Source of the DNA: Cytophagaceae bacterium
GTDB taxonomy: Bacteria > Bacteroidota > Bacteroidia > Cytophagales > Spirosomataceae
NCBI GenBank assembly: GCA_947450365.1
Contig: CANFVE010000014.1
Coordinates: 1 to 64,000, forward strand
DNA length: 64,000 bases
Reading direction: 5' to 3'
Both the position numbers and the translations under genes were made by a program. This document shows, one piece after another, positions 19,061 through 28,251 of this stretch (its first letter is position 1; every line of letters begins with the position of its first letter). The notes under the pieces were generated by a model. The model was given only the letters and a program-made list of their open reading frames with translations. It was not told the DNA's origin and ran no database searches.

Positions 19061-20482
19061 ATGCAAGAGTTAAAAACACTTTCAAAAGAAGAATTAGAGG
19101 GATTAGATGTACCGAGAATTTCACCTAGTTATTTGGCGGAACAATCGAAGGGAAAGGTATATATTGAAAGTTATGGATGTCAAATGAATTTCGCTGATTC
19201 GGAGGTTGTGACATCGATTTTAATGACAAATGGATATAGTACCACGGATAACATAAAGGACGCGGATACCATATTATTAAATACATGTGCGATTCGTGAA
19301 AATGCCGAGACAAAAATTCGACATCGCCTACGTGGTTTTCATGCCCTAAAATCTAAGAATCCGTTATTAAACATAGGTATTCTAGGTTGCATGGCAGAAC
19401 GCCTGAAAACAAAATTAATCGAAGAGGAAAAAATTGTCGATTTAGTGGCGGGACCCGATGCCTATCGGGATTTACCGAATTTACTCGAACAATTAAGTAC
19501 GGAAGACAAAGCGATCAATGTGTTTCTTTCAAGGGAAGAAACATATGGAGACATTGAGCCAGTTCGTTTGCATAGCAATGGGGTGACAGCCTTTGTAAGT
19601 ATTATGCGAGGATGTGATAATATGTGTACCTTTTGTGTTGTTCCCTATACAAGAGGTCGAGAACGTTCCCGCGATTTGGCCTCTATCCTATCCGAATGTC
19701 AAACATTGTTTGAACAAGGTTATCGAGAAGTAAGTTTATTAGGTCAAAATGTCGACTCGTATAAATTTGAAGATCCAACAAATGGGCAAATCATTTCATT
19801 TGCAAATTTATTAGAAAAGGTAGCTTTAATTCATCCCGATTTACGTGTTCGATTTTCTACTTCACATCCAAAAGATATTACAGACGAAGTTTTGCATACG
19901 ATGGCCAAATATGAAAATATTTGCAAAAACATTCATTTACCAGCCCAAAGTGGAAGTAATCGTATTCTTGATTTGATGAATCGAACATATACCCGGGAAT
20001 GGTATATCGATCGAATTAACGCGATCCGGTCCATTTTAGGTGAAAGTTGTGGTATTTCCCATGATATGATCGCCGGTTTTTGCACAGAAACAGAAGAGGA
20101 TCAATCTGAAACATTATCTTTAATGGATTATGTACAATATGATTTTGGTTACATGTTTTCATATTCCGAGCGTCCCGGTACACCGGCTGCTAAAAAATAT
20201 GTAGATGATATATCGGAAGAGGTAAAGAAACGTCGGTTAGCAGAAATCATAGAAAAACAACGTTTCCATTCTGGTATTCGAAATCATATGTTAATTGGTA
20301 CGATACAAAAAGTATTAGTCGAGGGGGATTCAAAGAAATCGGATTTACATCATTATGGCAAATGTGATTCGGGAAAGGTTGTTGTATTTCAGAAGCAAAA
20401 AGAACAAAAGGGTGAATACGTTTTTGTCAAAATAACTCAATGCACAACAGGTACTCTTTTAGGTGAAATAACGAATATATGA
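19061..20482 (+). CDS. miaB: tRNA-2-methylthio-N6-dimethylallyladenosine synthase
   Basis: MiaB is a radical-SAM enzyme that adds a methylthio group to i6A37 of tRNAs reading UNN codons. The UPF0004 domain begins at [14 protein letters not shown] (C40). The radical-SAM CxxxCxxC motif is CDNMCTFC (about 185-192), followed by [11 protein letters not shown], a MiaB hallmark. A TRAM domain ends the 473-residue protein. Its last four bases overlap the start of the sigma-54 activator gene, so the two are coupled. Confidence 0.96.
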   Translation: MQELKTLSKEELEGLDVPRISPSYLAEQSKGKVYIESYGCQMNFADSEVVTSILMTNGYSTTDNIKDADTILLNTCAIRENAETKIRHRLRGFHALKSKNPLLNIGILGCMAERLKTKLIEEEKIVDLVAGPDAYRDLPNLLEQLSTEDKAINVFLSREETYGDIEPVRLHSNGVTAFVSIMRGCDNMCTFCVVPYTRGRERSRDLASILSECQTLFEQGYREVSLLGQNVDSYKFEDPTNGQIISFANLLEKVALIHPDLRVRFSTSHPKDITDEVLHTMAKYENICKNIHLPAQSGSNRILDLMNRTYTREWYIDRINAIRSILGESCGISHDMIAGFCTETEEDQSETLSLMDYVQYDFGYMFSYSERPGTPAAKKYVDDISEEVKKRRLAEIIEKQRFHSGIRNHMLIGTIQKVLVEGDSKKSDLHHYGKCDSGKVVVFQKQKEQKGEYVFVKITQCTTGTLLGEITNI

Positions 20483-21783
20483 GCGAAATTAGTCATTTAG
20501 CAAGTATTAAGGCACGTTTTGGGATCATTGGAAACTCCCCCGCGTTGCTTCGTGCGATTTCGATTGCGGAACAGGTGGCACCCACGGACATGACTGTACT
20601 CATTACCGGGGAAAGTGGCTCAGGGAAAGAATCCTTTTCTAAAATCATTCATTCTTTATCCAAAAGAAAACATGGCCAATTCATTGCGGTCAATTGCGGG
20701 GCGATCCCCGAAGGAACCATCGATTCTGAATTATTTGGCCATGAGAAGGGTTCCTTTACAGGGGCGATTGAAGCCAGAAAAGGATATTTTGAGGTAACTG
20801 ATGGCGGTACTATCTTTTTAGATGAAATCGCTGAAATGCCTTTGGGAACTCAGGCAAGACTTTTGCGTGTATTAGAAAATGGTGAATTTCTTCGAGTGGG
20901 TTCTTCGAAGGTGCAGCGAACAAACACCCGCGTGGTGGCTGCTACGAATTTAAATCTCCAACAAGCCATCGAAAATGGCAAATTCAGAGAAGACCTTTTT
21001 TATCGATTAAGCACTGTACCCATTTATGTTCCTCCTTTGCGTGAACGTGGCGATGACATCGAATTATTATTCCGAAAATTCACGACTGATTTCTCAGAAT
21101 CTCATCGCGTAAAACCGATTTCCTTAACAAATGAGGCTAAAATTTTATTGCAAAAACAACGCTTTCCCGGAAATATACGCCAATTAAAAAATTTGGCTGA
21201 GCAAATATCCGTCTTGGAAATGGGTGATCGAATTGTAGACGAACATAAATTACAGGATTACTTAGCGTTTAATGAACCCAAAATTAGTTCACATGTCATG
21301 AAAGGGGATTTTTTCCAATCTAAGGATGGAATGAATGAACGAGAGATTTTGTACAAAATTCTTTTTGACCTTAAAAAAGATGTGACTGAGCTCAAAAAAA
21401 TCCTTTTAAAAGTAATTGAAACCGGCAATACAAATGTGTATGATGTGTTACATGATAATATGTCTTTGTTTGAAGACATTAGACCAGTTCAAGAAGAAAC
21501 CTCAACGTTGGGACTCTCACTGCCAAGTTATAACGATTCTGAAAATCAATTAAAAATAGACAGCAAACCCGAAAAAGAAGAATTAGAAGAAGCCCAATTT
21601 GAGGAAATAAGCATGAATGCCAATGATGTGACACTTTCTTTAGAAAAACAAGAAAAGGAAATTATCATTCGGGCCTTAAAAAAGAATAAGAATAAACGAA
21701 AATACGCAGCACAAGATTTAGGGATATCTGAGCGGACCTTGTATCGAAAAATTAAACAATACGACCTTGAAGATTTGGCATAA
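20479..21783 (+). CDS. Sigma-54-dependent transcriptional activator without receiver domain
   Basis: This 434-residue enhancer-binding protein starts almost directly with the AAA+ domain: Walker A GESGSGKE (44-51), GSFTGA (91-96, a variant of the sigma-54-contacting GAFTGA) and Walker B GTIFLDEI (110-117). A linker of about 130 residues follows, with an acidic part, then a Fis-type HTH (about 395-434, ending [12 protein letters not shown]). No receiver, GAF or PAS sensor precedes the ATPase, so activity may be set by its amount or by the linker. It overlaps miaB by 4 bp and lptE by 17 bp. A sigma-54-like promoter lies downstream at groES. Confidence 0.93.
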   Translation: MSEISHLASIKARFGIIGNSPALLRAISIAEQVAPTDMTVLITGESGSGKESFSKIIHSLSKRKHGQFIAVNCGAIPEGTIDSELFGHEKGSFTGAIEARKGYFEVTDGGTIFLDEIAEMPLGTQARLLRVLENGEFLRVGSSKVQRTNTRVVAATNLNLQQAIENGKFREDLFYRLSTVPIYVPPLRERGDDIELLFRKFTTDFSESHRVKPISLTNEAKILLQKQRFPGNIRQLKNLAEQISVLEMGDRIVDEHKLQDYLAFNEPKISSHVMKGDFFQSKDGMNEREILYKILFDLKKDVTELKKILLKVIETGNTNVYDVLHDNMSLFEDIRPVQEETSTLGLSLPSYNDSENQLKIDSKPEKEELEEAQFEEISMNANDVTLSLEKQEKEIIIRALKKNKNKRKYAAQDLGISERTLYRKIKQYDLEDLA

Positions 21784-22276
21784 AATAATCAGCTTGGGAT
21801 TCCTTGTAGCCATCAATTTTTTGATGATTTCTTGCTATAGTTTTAAAGGAGCAAGTTTATCGCCTGATTTGAAAACTATTCAAATCAATAATATACGTAT
21901 GGAAACAGCTGGAGGCCCAAGCAATCTCTCGTTGACCATTAATGAAAAATTGAAGGAATATTTTCAACGAAATACAACTTTAAAGATTATTAATCAAAAT
22001 CCCGATTTATTGTTGGAAGGTAGTATCACAGGCTACGAATTAACTCCCCAGGCCCCTACCTCCGACGATAAGGCTGGATTAAATAGACTTACGCTTCGTG
22101 TTCAAATCCAATTAACAAATCGACTGGACGAAACGAAAAACTTCGATCAGGAATTTAGTTTTTACCAGGACTTTCCTCAAAATCAAACACTTAGTCAAGT
22201 TGAAAAGACCTTAATCCCTAAACTTGCAGATCAAATTATTTTAGACCTATTTAACAAAATAGCTGGAGATTGGTAA
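21767..22276 (+). CDS. lptE: LptE-family LPS-assembly lipoprotein
   Basis: This 169-residue lipoprotein has a signal ending in lipobox LMISC (Cys at about 23), then a small alpha/beta domain (IQINNIRMETAGGPSNLS; LEGSITGYELTPQA) typical of the Bacteroidota LptE family. LptE plugs the LptD barrel that delivers LPS to the cell surface. The start is TTG inside the end of the activator gene, a 17-bp overlap; no later start would preserve the signal peptide. Its stop overlaps the next ATG by one base. Confidence 0.85.
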   Translation: MKIWHKIISLGFLVAINFLMISCYSFKGASLSPDLKTIQINNIRMETAGGPSNLSLTINEKLKEYFQRNTTLKIINQNPDLLLEGSITGYELTPQAPTSDDKAGLNRLTLRVQIQLTNRLDETKNFDQEFSFYQDFPQNQTLSQVEKTLIPKLADQIILDLFNKIAGDW

Positions 22277-22803
22277 TGAAAGATCCGATTAAATCACAAA
22301 AATTATGGTTTTTATTAAATCGATTTGATCGGTCGAAGGAAGAGGAATTGCGTTTTTTTGATGAAGACAAAAAGAAATATCCATTTTTTTACTTGTTGGA
22401 TTGGAATGAACGATTCAATAAACATGCCCAACGAATCATTGCGCTCAAATCGAGTAATCGGAATCAACTATTTGCCTCAATTTTTGATATTGAAGAAGAA
22501 AGACAAGGAAATGTTACCTCAACGACCTTAAAGCAAGATCAATTAATCGATCAATTTTTAGAAAATTTGCCTTCCTTATCTCGCTTGAAAAAAGTGAGTC
22601 AAGAAGAACCAGAAGTAGAAATTGACCTTTCCGAAAGCCATTGGAACCTTCCTACATCGGAAACTTTTGCTATGATCTTGGAAAAACAGGGAAAATACCA
22701 GCAAGCAATTGAGGTTTATGAAAAATTAAGTTTGTCTAAACCCGAAAAAAGCCATTACTTTGCAACTCGAATTTCAGAATTATCATTAAAAATAAATAAT
22801 TAA
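22276..22803 (+). CDS. Conserved hypothetical protein with C-terminal TPR-like repeat
   Basis: This 175-residue protein has no signal peptide. Most of it is charged and unrecognised. A tetratricopeptide-like pair of helices is visible near the C-terminus (AMILEKQGKYQQAIEVYEKL, about 133-152). I place the start at the ATG overlapping the lptE TAA by one base rather than at the TTG two codons upstream. Lying between lptE and secG, it may have an envelope-linked role, but that is inference from position only. Confidence 0.8.
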   Translation: MKDPIKSQKLWFLLNRFDRSKEEELRFFDEDKKKYPFFYLLDWNERFNKHAQRIIALKSSNRNQLFASIFDIEEERQGNVTSTTLKQDQLIDQFLENLPSLSRLKKVSQEEPEVEIDLSESHWNLPTSETFAMILEKQGKYQQAIEVYEKLSLSKPEKSHYFATRISELSLKINN

Positions 22804-22805
22804 TC

Positions 22806-23132
22806 ATGTTTACTTTATTAATTTCTCTCATCGTTTTATTCTCAGCCTTATTAATCATTTTAATATTGGTTCAAAATCCTAAAGGCGGCGGTATTAGCGG
22901 TGAGTTTTCATCCTCTGGGGCTACGCAGATGTTTGGTGTTCAAAAAACAGGGGATTTGGTAGAACAATTAACTTGGGGTTTCTCCATTGCGATTTTGGTA
23001 TTAGCCTTATTGACGAATTTCACGATTTCGACTGAGACGGGAGATGCGATTAAGTCTGTAAATGTCGAAAAAGCAGCCACAAAAACAGTTCCCGCGGCAC
23101 CAGCGCCGGTTCAAAAGCCTGCCAGCAAATAA
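22806..23132 (+). CDS. secG: Preprotein translocase subunit SecG
   Basis: This 108-residue protein has two hydrophobic helices (about 2-22 and 55-72) joined by the SecG loop LVQNPKGGGISGEFSSSGATQMFG. It ends in an Ala/Pro/Lys-rich tail. SecG assists SecYE-mediated protein export at the inner membrane. It starts 2 bases after the preceding stop and closes the plus-strand run from miaB. The 118 bp after it contain the groES control region. Confidence 0.93.
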   Translation: MFTLLISLIVLFSALLIILILVQNPKGGGISGEFSSSGATQMFGVQKTGDLVEQLTWGFSIAILVLALLTNFTISTETGDAIKSVNVEKAATKTVPAAPAPVQKPASK

Positions 23133-23147
23133 TATTTTACGACCTGA

Positions 23148-23163
23148 CTGACAAATTTGTCAG
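23148..23163. promoter_or_regulatory. Perfect 16-bp palindrome upstream of groES
   Basis: CTGACAAATTTGTCAG is a perfect inverted repeat. It ends 12 bases before the GG of the sigma-54-like promoter and about 38-53 bases before the likely transcription start. It is not the CIRCE element (TTAGCACTC-N9-GAGTGCTAA) of HrcA. It probably binds a regulator of groESL; the local sigma-54 activator is one candidate. Confidence 0.6.
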
Positions 23164-23173
23164 TTTATTCAAT

Positions 23174-23190
23174 TTGGCATGTGTCTTGTA
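23174..23190 (+). promoter_or_regulatory. Sigma-54-like (-24/-12) promoter of groES-groEL
   Basis: TTGGCATG-N4-TTGTA fits the RpoN consensus TTGGCACG-N4-TTGCA, with GG at 23176-23177 and GT (for GC) at 23188-23189, exactly 10 bases between. The predicted start is near 23201, leaving a leader of about 50 bases to groES. No matching TTTG/TANNTTTG promoter was seen in this interval. Confidence 0.6.
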
Positions 23191-23250
23191 GGTTCATGCC
23201 TTGTCTCTTTTAAGAGCAATCAATTAATTAACATTCAAAACTTATAAAAC

Positions 23251-23529
23251 ATGTCAAAATTAACTATCAAACCCTTGGCGGATCGGGTAATTGTTGAACC
23301 CGCGCAAGCTGAAGAAAAAACTGCATTTGGTATTATCATTCCAGATACGGCAAAAGAAAAGCCACAAAAAGGAGTTGTCGTAGCAGTTGGTAATGGTAAA
23401 AAAGATGAGCCAATCACTGTTAAAGTAGGTGATGATGTCTTGTATGGTAAATATTCTGGGACAGAAATCACAATCGATGGAAAGGATTACCTGATCATGC
23501 GTGAATCTGACATTTTTGCAGTATTATAA
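23251..23529 (+). CDS. groS: Co-chaperonin GroES
   Basis: The 92-residue GroES forms the heptameric lid of the GroEL folding chamber. It starts [12 protein letters not shown], has a mobile-loop region [19 protein letters not shown] at about 23-41, and ends in the beta-strand segment [18 protein letters not shown]. groL follows after 37 bp, forming the usual bicistronic heat-shock unit. The upstream palindrome and sigma-54-like promoter suggest regulated expression. Confidence 0.97.
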   Translation: MSKLTIKPLADRVIVEPAQAEEKTAFGIIIPDTAKEKPQKGVVVAVGNGKKDEPITVKVGDDVLYGKYSGTEITIDGKDYLIMRESDIFAVL

Positions 23530-23566
23530 ATTAAGAATTTAACAAAACTTTAAAAGACATATCATT

Positions 23567-25198
23567 ATGGCTAAGGAATTATTTTTCGACAGCGAAGCAC
23601 GCGAAAAGATGAAGAGAGGGGTTGATACCCTTGCAAATGCTGTTAAAGTTACACTTGGACCCAAAGGTCGTAACGTAATTATTGACAAGAAATTCGGTTC
23701 TCCATCCATTACAAAAGATGGGGTTTCGGTAGCTAAAGAAATTGAATTGGAGGATCCTGTAGAAAACATGGGAGCTCAATTAGTGAAAGAAGTAGCTTCC
23801 AAAACAGCTGACCAAGCCGGAGATGGAACTACGACTGCAACAGTTTTGGCACAATCGATCTATACGATTGGATCTAAAAACGTAGCTGCGGGTGCAAATC
23901 CAATGGATTTGAAAAAAGGAATTGAGAAAGCAGTTGAAGCAATCGTTGCTGATTTACAAAAACAATCTCGTCCAATTACTACATCAAATGAAATCGCTCA
24001 AGTGGCTACCATTTCAGCAAACAACGATTCTGAAATCGGTCAAATGATTTCTTCTGCGATGGATAAGGTAGGTCGTGAAGGGGTTATTACTGTAGAGGAA
24101 GCTCGCGGAACTGAAACTGAAGTTAAAACCGTGGAAGGTATGCAATTTGACCGTGGATATTTATCCGCCTATTTTGTTACGAATACGGACAAAATGGAGG
24201 TTGAATTAGAGAAACCTTTTATTTTGATATCAGAGAAGAAAGTTTCTTCGATGAAAGAATTATTACCTGTATTAGAAGCGGTTGCACAAACAGGACGCCC
24301 TCTATTAATTATTTCAGAAGATGTGGATGGAGAGGCATTAGCAACGTTAGTAGTGAATAAGATTCGTGGAGCTCTGAAAGTTGCTGCTGTAAAAGCACCA
24401 GGTTTCGGTGATCGTAGAAAAGCGATGTTAGAAGATATCGCAATTTTAACGGGAGGAACTGTAATTGCAGAAGAGCGTGGATTTAAATTAGAGAATGCAA
24501 CGATTGAATATTTAGGTCAAGCGGAGAAAGTGATTATTGATAAAGATAATACAACCGTAGTAAATGGTTCAGGTTCAAAAGATGATATCACCAATCGCGT
24601 GAATCAAATTAAATCTCAAATCGAAAACACTACATCAGATTATGATCGTGAAAAATTACAAGAGCGCTTAGCCAAATTATCTGGCGGGGTAGCAATTTTG
24701 TACATTGGTGCGGCAACTGAGGTAGAAATGAAAGAGAAGAAAGACCGGGTTGATGATGCTTTGCACGCAACACGTGCGGCTGTTGAAGAAGGAATTATCG
24801 CCGGTGGTGGTGTTGCTTTAATTCGTGCTATTGCCTCTTTAGATAAATTAAAAGGAGAAAATGAAGATCAGACAACGGGTATTAATATCATCCGTCAGGC
24901 TGTTGAATCACCTTTACGTACCATTGTATCCAATGCTGGTGGCGAAGCCTCTGTCGTTGTAAATGCAGTTCGTGCTGGTAAAGATGATTTTGGATATAAT
25001 GCACGCGAAGATAAATATGAAAATATGATTGCAGCGGGTATTATTGATCCAACAAAAGTTACTCGTTTAGCCTTAGAAAATGCAGCTTCAATTGCAGGAT
25101 TGCTATTAACTACGGAATGTGTGATTGCAGATAAGCCAGCCAATGAGCCAGCGCATAGCCATGCACCAGGTGGTGGCGGTATGGGTGGAATGATGTAA
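23567..25198 (+). CDS. groL: Chaperonin GroEL
   Basis: The 543-residue GroEL subunit assembles into a double ring that folds proteins with ATP. Family motifs seen include [14 protein letters not shown], the ATP site [12 protein letters not shown] and apical-domain [24 protein letters not shown]-like [16 protein letters not shown] is also present, and the chain ends in the flexible GGM-rich tail GGGGMGGMM. It is followed 20 bases later by a strong terminator, so groES-groEL is a closed transcription unit. Confidence 0.98.
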   Translation: MAKELFFDSEAREKMKRGVDTLANAVKVTLGPKGRNVIIDKKFGSPSITKDGVSVAKEIELEDPVENMGAQLVKEVASKTADQAGDGTTTATVLAQSIYTIGSKNVAAGANPMDLKKGIEKAVEAIVADLQKQSRPITTSNEIAQVATISANNDSEIGQMISSAMDKVGREGVITVEEARGTETEVKTVEGMQFDRGYLSAYFVTNTDKMEVELEKPFILISEKKVSSMKELLPVLEAVAQTGRPLLIISEDVDGEALATLVVNKIRGALKVAAVKAPGFGDRRKAMLEDIAILTGGTVIAEERGFKLENATIEYLGQAEKVIIDKDNTTVVNGSGSKDDITNRVNQIKSQIENTTSDYDREKLQERLAKLSGGVAILYIGAATEVEMKEKKDRVDDALHATRAAVEEGIIAGGGVALIRAIASLDKLKGENEDQTTGINIIRQAVESPLRTIVSNAGGEASVVVNAVRAGKDDFGYNAREDKYENMIAAGIIDPTKVTRLALENAASIAGLLLTTECVIADKPANEPAHSHAPGGGGMGGMM

Positions 25199-25217
25199 TT
25201 TATGTCTTATTAAATTT

Positions 25218-25249
25218 AAAACTCCCCAATTCATTGGGGAGTTTTTTTT
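25218..25249 (+). terminator. Rho-independent terminator after groEL
   Basis: ACTCCCCAA and TTGGGGAGT pair around a TTCA loop (25221-25242), followed by a run of eight T. It separates groESL from the nucleotidase/transporter unit that starts 8 bases later. Confidence 0.9.
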
Positions 25250-25256
25250 AGTTCCT

Positions 25257-25793
25257 ATGAAAAGAATAGCCATCGATATGGATGATGTATTAGCCGATAC
25301 ATCTATCAAAATTATTTCTGAAATTAATAAGCGACTGAATAAATCCTATTCAATGCCTGAATTGCTTAGCAACGATGTGCGTAAGATGGAATTTTATCAG
25401 GATTACTTAGCTCATAATTCATTTTTAAAGGAGCCTGGTTTTTTCTTAGATTTGCCAGTGAAGGAAAATGCCGTTGAAATCGTAAAAGAATTGGGGAAAC
25501 ACTATGAGATTTTCATTGTATCCGCGGCAACCGAATTTCCAGAATCATTAAAAGAAAAATTAAGCTGGCTTGAAGAACATTTTCCCTTCATTTCCTGGAC
25601 ACATGTCGTATTTTGCGGACATAAATACATGATTCAGGCCGATTATTTGATTGATGATCACGAAAAGAATCTAAGAACTTTTTCAACTGGGACACCTCTC
25701 CTATTTTCGGCTCTACATAATTTACACATAGAAGGCTATGAACGCGTAAATTCATGGAATGAAATTGGCAACTTATTAATACCACATGAATAA
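25257..25793 (+). CDS. 5'(3')-deoxyribonucleotidase (HAD family)
   Basis: This 178-residue protein opens with the HAD nucleophile motif IAIDMDDVLADT, where the first Asp attacks phosphate and the second acts as acid/base. A later ADYLIDDHEKNL supplies the acidic metal-binding motif. The family dephosphorylates deoxynucleoside monophosphates. It begins 8 bases after the groEL terminator and overlaps the next MFS gene by 8 bp. A broader HAD phosphatase role is possible. Confidence 0.86.
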   Translation: MKRIAIDMDDVLADTSIKIISEINKRLNKSYSMPELLSNDVRKMEFYQDYLAHNSFLKEPGFFLDLPVKENAVEIVKELGKHYEIFIVSAATEFPESLKEKLSWLEEHFPFISWTHVVFCGHKYMIQADYLIDDHEKNLRTFSTGTPLLFSALHNLHIEGYERVNSWNEIGNLLIPHE

Positions 25794-26946
25794 AAATCGG
25801 TACTCCATCGGAATCTTATTCTTTCTGTGTGGATTAAATTTTGCGAGTTGGGCTACCCGAATTCCTGATTTCAAAGAAACCTTATCTCTTTCAGATGCAG
25901 CCTTAGGGACTGTTTTGATGGGTTTACCAATTGGATCCATGGTTTCGCTACCATTAGCTGGATGGTTAATTTCTAAATTTGAATCAGCATATATTTGTCT
26001 TTTAGCTGTCATATTATATATCATCATCTTACCATTATTCGGACATATTAATAGTCCAATTCAGCTATTTATAAGTTTATTCGCATTTGGCATGGCGGGC
26101 GATATTTTAAATATTGCCATGAATACTCAGGTGGTGAGCTTAGAGTCCCAAATGAAAAAAATAATAATGTCGAGTTTTCATGCTATTTTTTCCGTCGGAT
26201 TAATGCTAGGCGCTTTTACAGGAGGCTATTTGATAAAATACAATATAAGTTTACCCATTCATTTTATTGGCATCAGTTTAATAAACCTAATAGGAATTCC
26301 CCTCTTTTTCAAAGGCCTTATACCCGATGGTTTTAAACAAAGGGAAGAAAAAACATCTCAAAAAGTACATTTCTTTAATATCGGCAAGTACCTACTAATC
26401 TTATCATTAATCGCCTTTTGTGGAATGCTTTGTGAGGGGGCGATGGCAGATTGGATTACACTCTATGTAAAAGAAAGCGCGTTAGGTAATCCCTTTCCAA
26501 TCACGATAGGCTTTACATCCTTTGCCTTTGCGATGGTTATTGGGCGTTTGATAGGGGATTATTTAACAAATAAATTCAATGTTCGTGGCATTTTAATATA
26601 TAATGGCCTTGCTATTGCAGTCGGCATCTCGCTTTGCTTATTATTTACCCAGATATTCTTAATTATCATAGGATGTGCCGTTGCTGGCCTAGGTATTTCG
26701 ACTATTGTACCCATTATCTATTCCAAAGCCGGTGCGGCAAAAAATATGAGTCCTTCCATGGCTTTGGCAAGCGTTTCGACCATTGCATATGTTGGATTTC
26801 TTCTAGGACCCGTGTTAATCGGATTTTTATCCGAATATTTTGGATTAAAAATTGCCTTAACCTTATTAATTTTCTTAGGTTTATCCATTAGTATATTATC
26901 CAAGTATTTTTTATCATTAAGTTCCAATCCGGAAAGTCATGAATAA
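25786..26946 (+). CDS. MFS transporter, YbjJ/FucP-like
   Basis: This 386-residue protein has about 12 hydrophobic helices and the N-terminal pattern CGLNFASWATRIPDFKETL, typical of the YbjJ-type MFS group. The substrate is unknown; relatives handle sugars or other small molecules. It overlaps the nucleotidase upstream and the second transporter downstream by 8 bp each, so all three are translationally coupled. The loop between helices 2 and 3 and the mid-protein loop QREEKTSQKVHF are cytosolic-looking. Confidence 0.86.
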   Translation: MNKNRYSIGILFFLCGLNFASWATRIPDFKETLSLSDAALGTVLMGLPIGSMVSLPLAGWLISKFESAYICLLAVILYIIILPLFGHINSPIQLFISLFAFGMAGDILNIAMNTQVVSLESQMKKIIMSSFHAIFSVGLMLGAFTGGYLIKYNISLPIHFIGISLINLIGIPLFFKGLIPDGFKQREEKTSQKVHFFNIGKYLLILSLIAFCGMLCEGAMADWITLYVKESALGNPFPITIGFTSFAFAMVIGRLIGDYLTNKFNVRGILIYNGLAIAVGISLCLLFTQIFLIIIGCAVAGLGISTIVPIIYSKAGAAKNMSPSMALASVSTIAYVGFLLGPVLIGFLSEYFGLKIALTLLIFLGLSISILSKYFLSLSSNPESHE

Positions 26947-28246
26947 ACACGTATTATTTTGGTCCATCACCGTAGGTTTAGGTGGAATGTTATTTGGTTT
27001 AGATGTAGCTGTTATTTCAGGGGCTGAATTAGCTATCCAGGCTTTATGGAAATTAGATAGTTGGACGCATGGTTTAGCCATCGCGACAGCTTTGTACGGA
27101 ACGGTAGTGGGCGCAGCTTTGGGGGGAATACCCGCTGACCGATTTGGCCGTAAACCTACCCTATTGTGGATTGGGATATCCTTTTTCATTTCCTCGATTG
27201 GCGCGGCCTTAGCGAGCAATGTCGAATATTTTATGTTGTTTCGATTTTTAGGTGGTTTAGGGATCGGTGCGTCTTCTGTAGTTGCCCCAATTTACATATC
27301 AGAAATAGCTCCTGCCAAACACCGGGGTAAACTTGTGATTTCATTTCAATTGAATGTGGTTTTAGGTATTCTGATCGCCTATATATCTAATTATTTCATT
27401 CAAGGGATGGAAAATGATTGGCGAATCATGTTGGGTGTTGTGGGTATACCTAGTCTCCTTTTTTCCATTTTAATCTTATTTACGCCTGAAACACCTACCT
27501 TCCTTTTATTAAAAAGAAATGACGTGGTTGGGGCAAAAAAAGTATTGGCCCTGGCAGATCCAAACCCAGAAGAAACAATCCAACGAATTACCGATAACCA
27601 AAAATCACAAATCCAAGGTGATCGATTATTTTCGAAAAAATTCATAACTCCCCTCGTTTTATCATTCCTTTTCTCCTTTTTTAATCAAATGTCAGGCATC
27701 AATGCGATCATTTATTATGCGCCAAGAATCTATGAATTAACGGGACTGGGCAAAGAAAGTGCCTTATTATCTACGGCAGGAATCGGATTGGCTAATTTAA
27801 TATTCACCATGATTGGTTGGTATTTGATCGACCGTGTGGGACGTAGGAAATTAATGTATATTGGTTCATTTGGGTATATAATTTCACTTGGCTTAATCAC
27901 CTTATCTTTTTATCAAGAAAGTTTTAGCCTAGTTCCTTTATATATATTTGTTTTCATTGCCTCACATGCCATTGGTCAGGGGTCGGTCATTTGGGTTTTT
28001 ATATCTGAAATTTTTCCAAATTCCGTTCGTGCTTCCGGTATGGCCTGGGGTTCTTTAACACACTGGGTTTTAGCGGCATTGGTGGCTAATTTTTTCCCCA
28101 TTTTTACAGAAATGTTTGGAGGAACAGTTATTTTTGGTTTCTTTGGGCTTATGATGATTGGTCAATTAACCTATGTCATTTTTATGATGCCAGAAACCAA
28201 AGGGACTTCTTTAGAGGATATTGAGAAACAAATGATAATTCATTAA
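26939..28246 (+). CDS. Sugar porter (MFS, XylE/GLUT type)
   Basis: This 435-residue, 12-helix transporter carries sugar-porter signatures: GGMLFGLDVAVISGA in helix 1, ADRFGRKPTL in loop 2-3, RFLGGLGIGASSV, the central FFNQMSGINAIIYYAP of helix 7, and a C-terminal PETKGTSLEDIE. These mark proton-linked hexose or pentose uptake. The sugar cannot be named. It precedes a GntR regulator by 5 bp, which points to sugar-responsive control of the whole unit. Confidence 0.92.
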   Translation: MNKHVLFWSITVGLGGMLFGLDVAVISGAELAIQALWKLDSWTHGLAIATALYGTVVGAALGGIPADRFGRKPTLLWIGISFFISSIGAALASNVEYFMLFRFLGGLGIGASSVVAPIYISEIAPAKHRGKLVISFQLNVVLGILIAYISNYFIQGMENDWRIMLGVVGIPSLLFSILILFTPETPTFLLLKRNDVVGAKKVLALADPNPEETIQRITDNQKSQIQGDRLFSKKFITPLVLSFLFSFFNQMSGINAIIYYAPRIYELTGLGKESALLSTAGIGLANLIFTMIGWYLIDRVGRRKLMYIGSFGYIISLGLITLSFYQESFSLVPLYIFVFIASHAIGQGSVIWVFISEIFPNSVRASGMAWGSLTHWVLAALVANFFPIFTEMFGGTVIFGFFGLMMIGQLTYVIFMMPETKGTSLEDIEKQMIIH

Positions 28247-28251
28247 TTGGT

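Noticed and set aside
23133-23250. CIRCE/HrcA operator upstream of groES
   Set aside because: The inverted repeat is CTGACAAATTTGTCAG without the TTAGCACTC arms or 9-base spacer.
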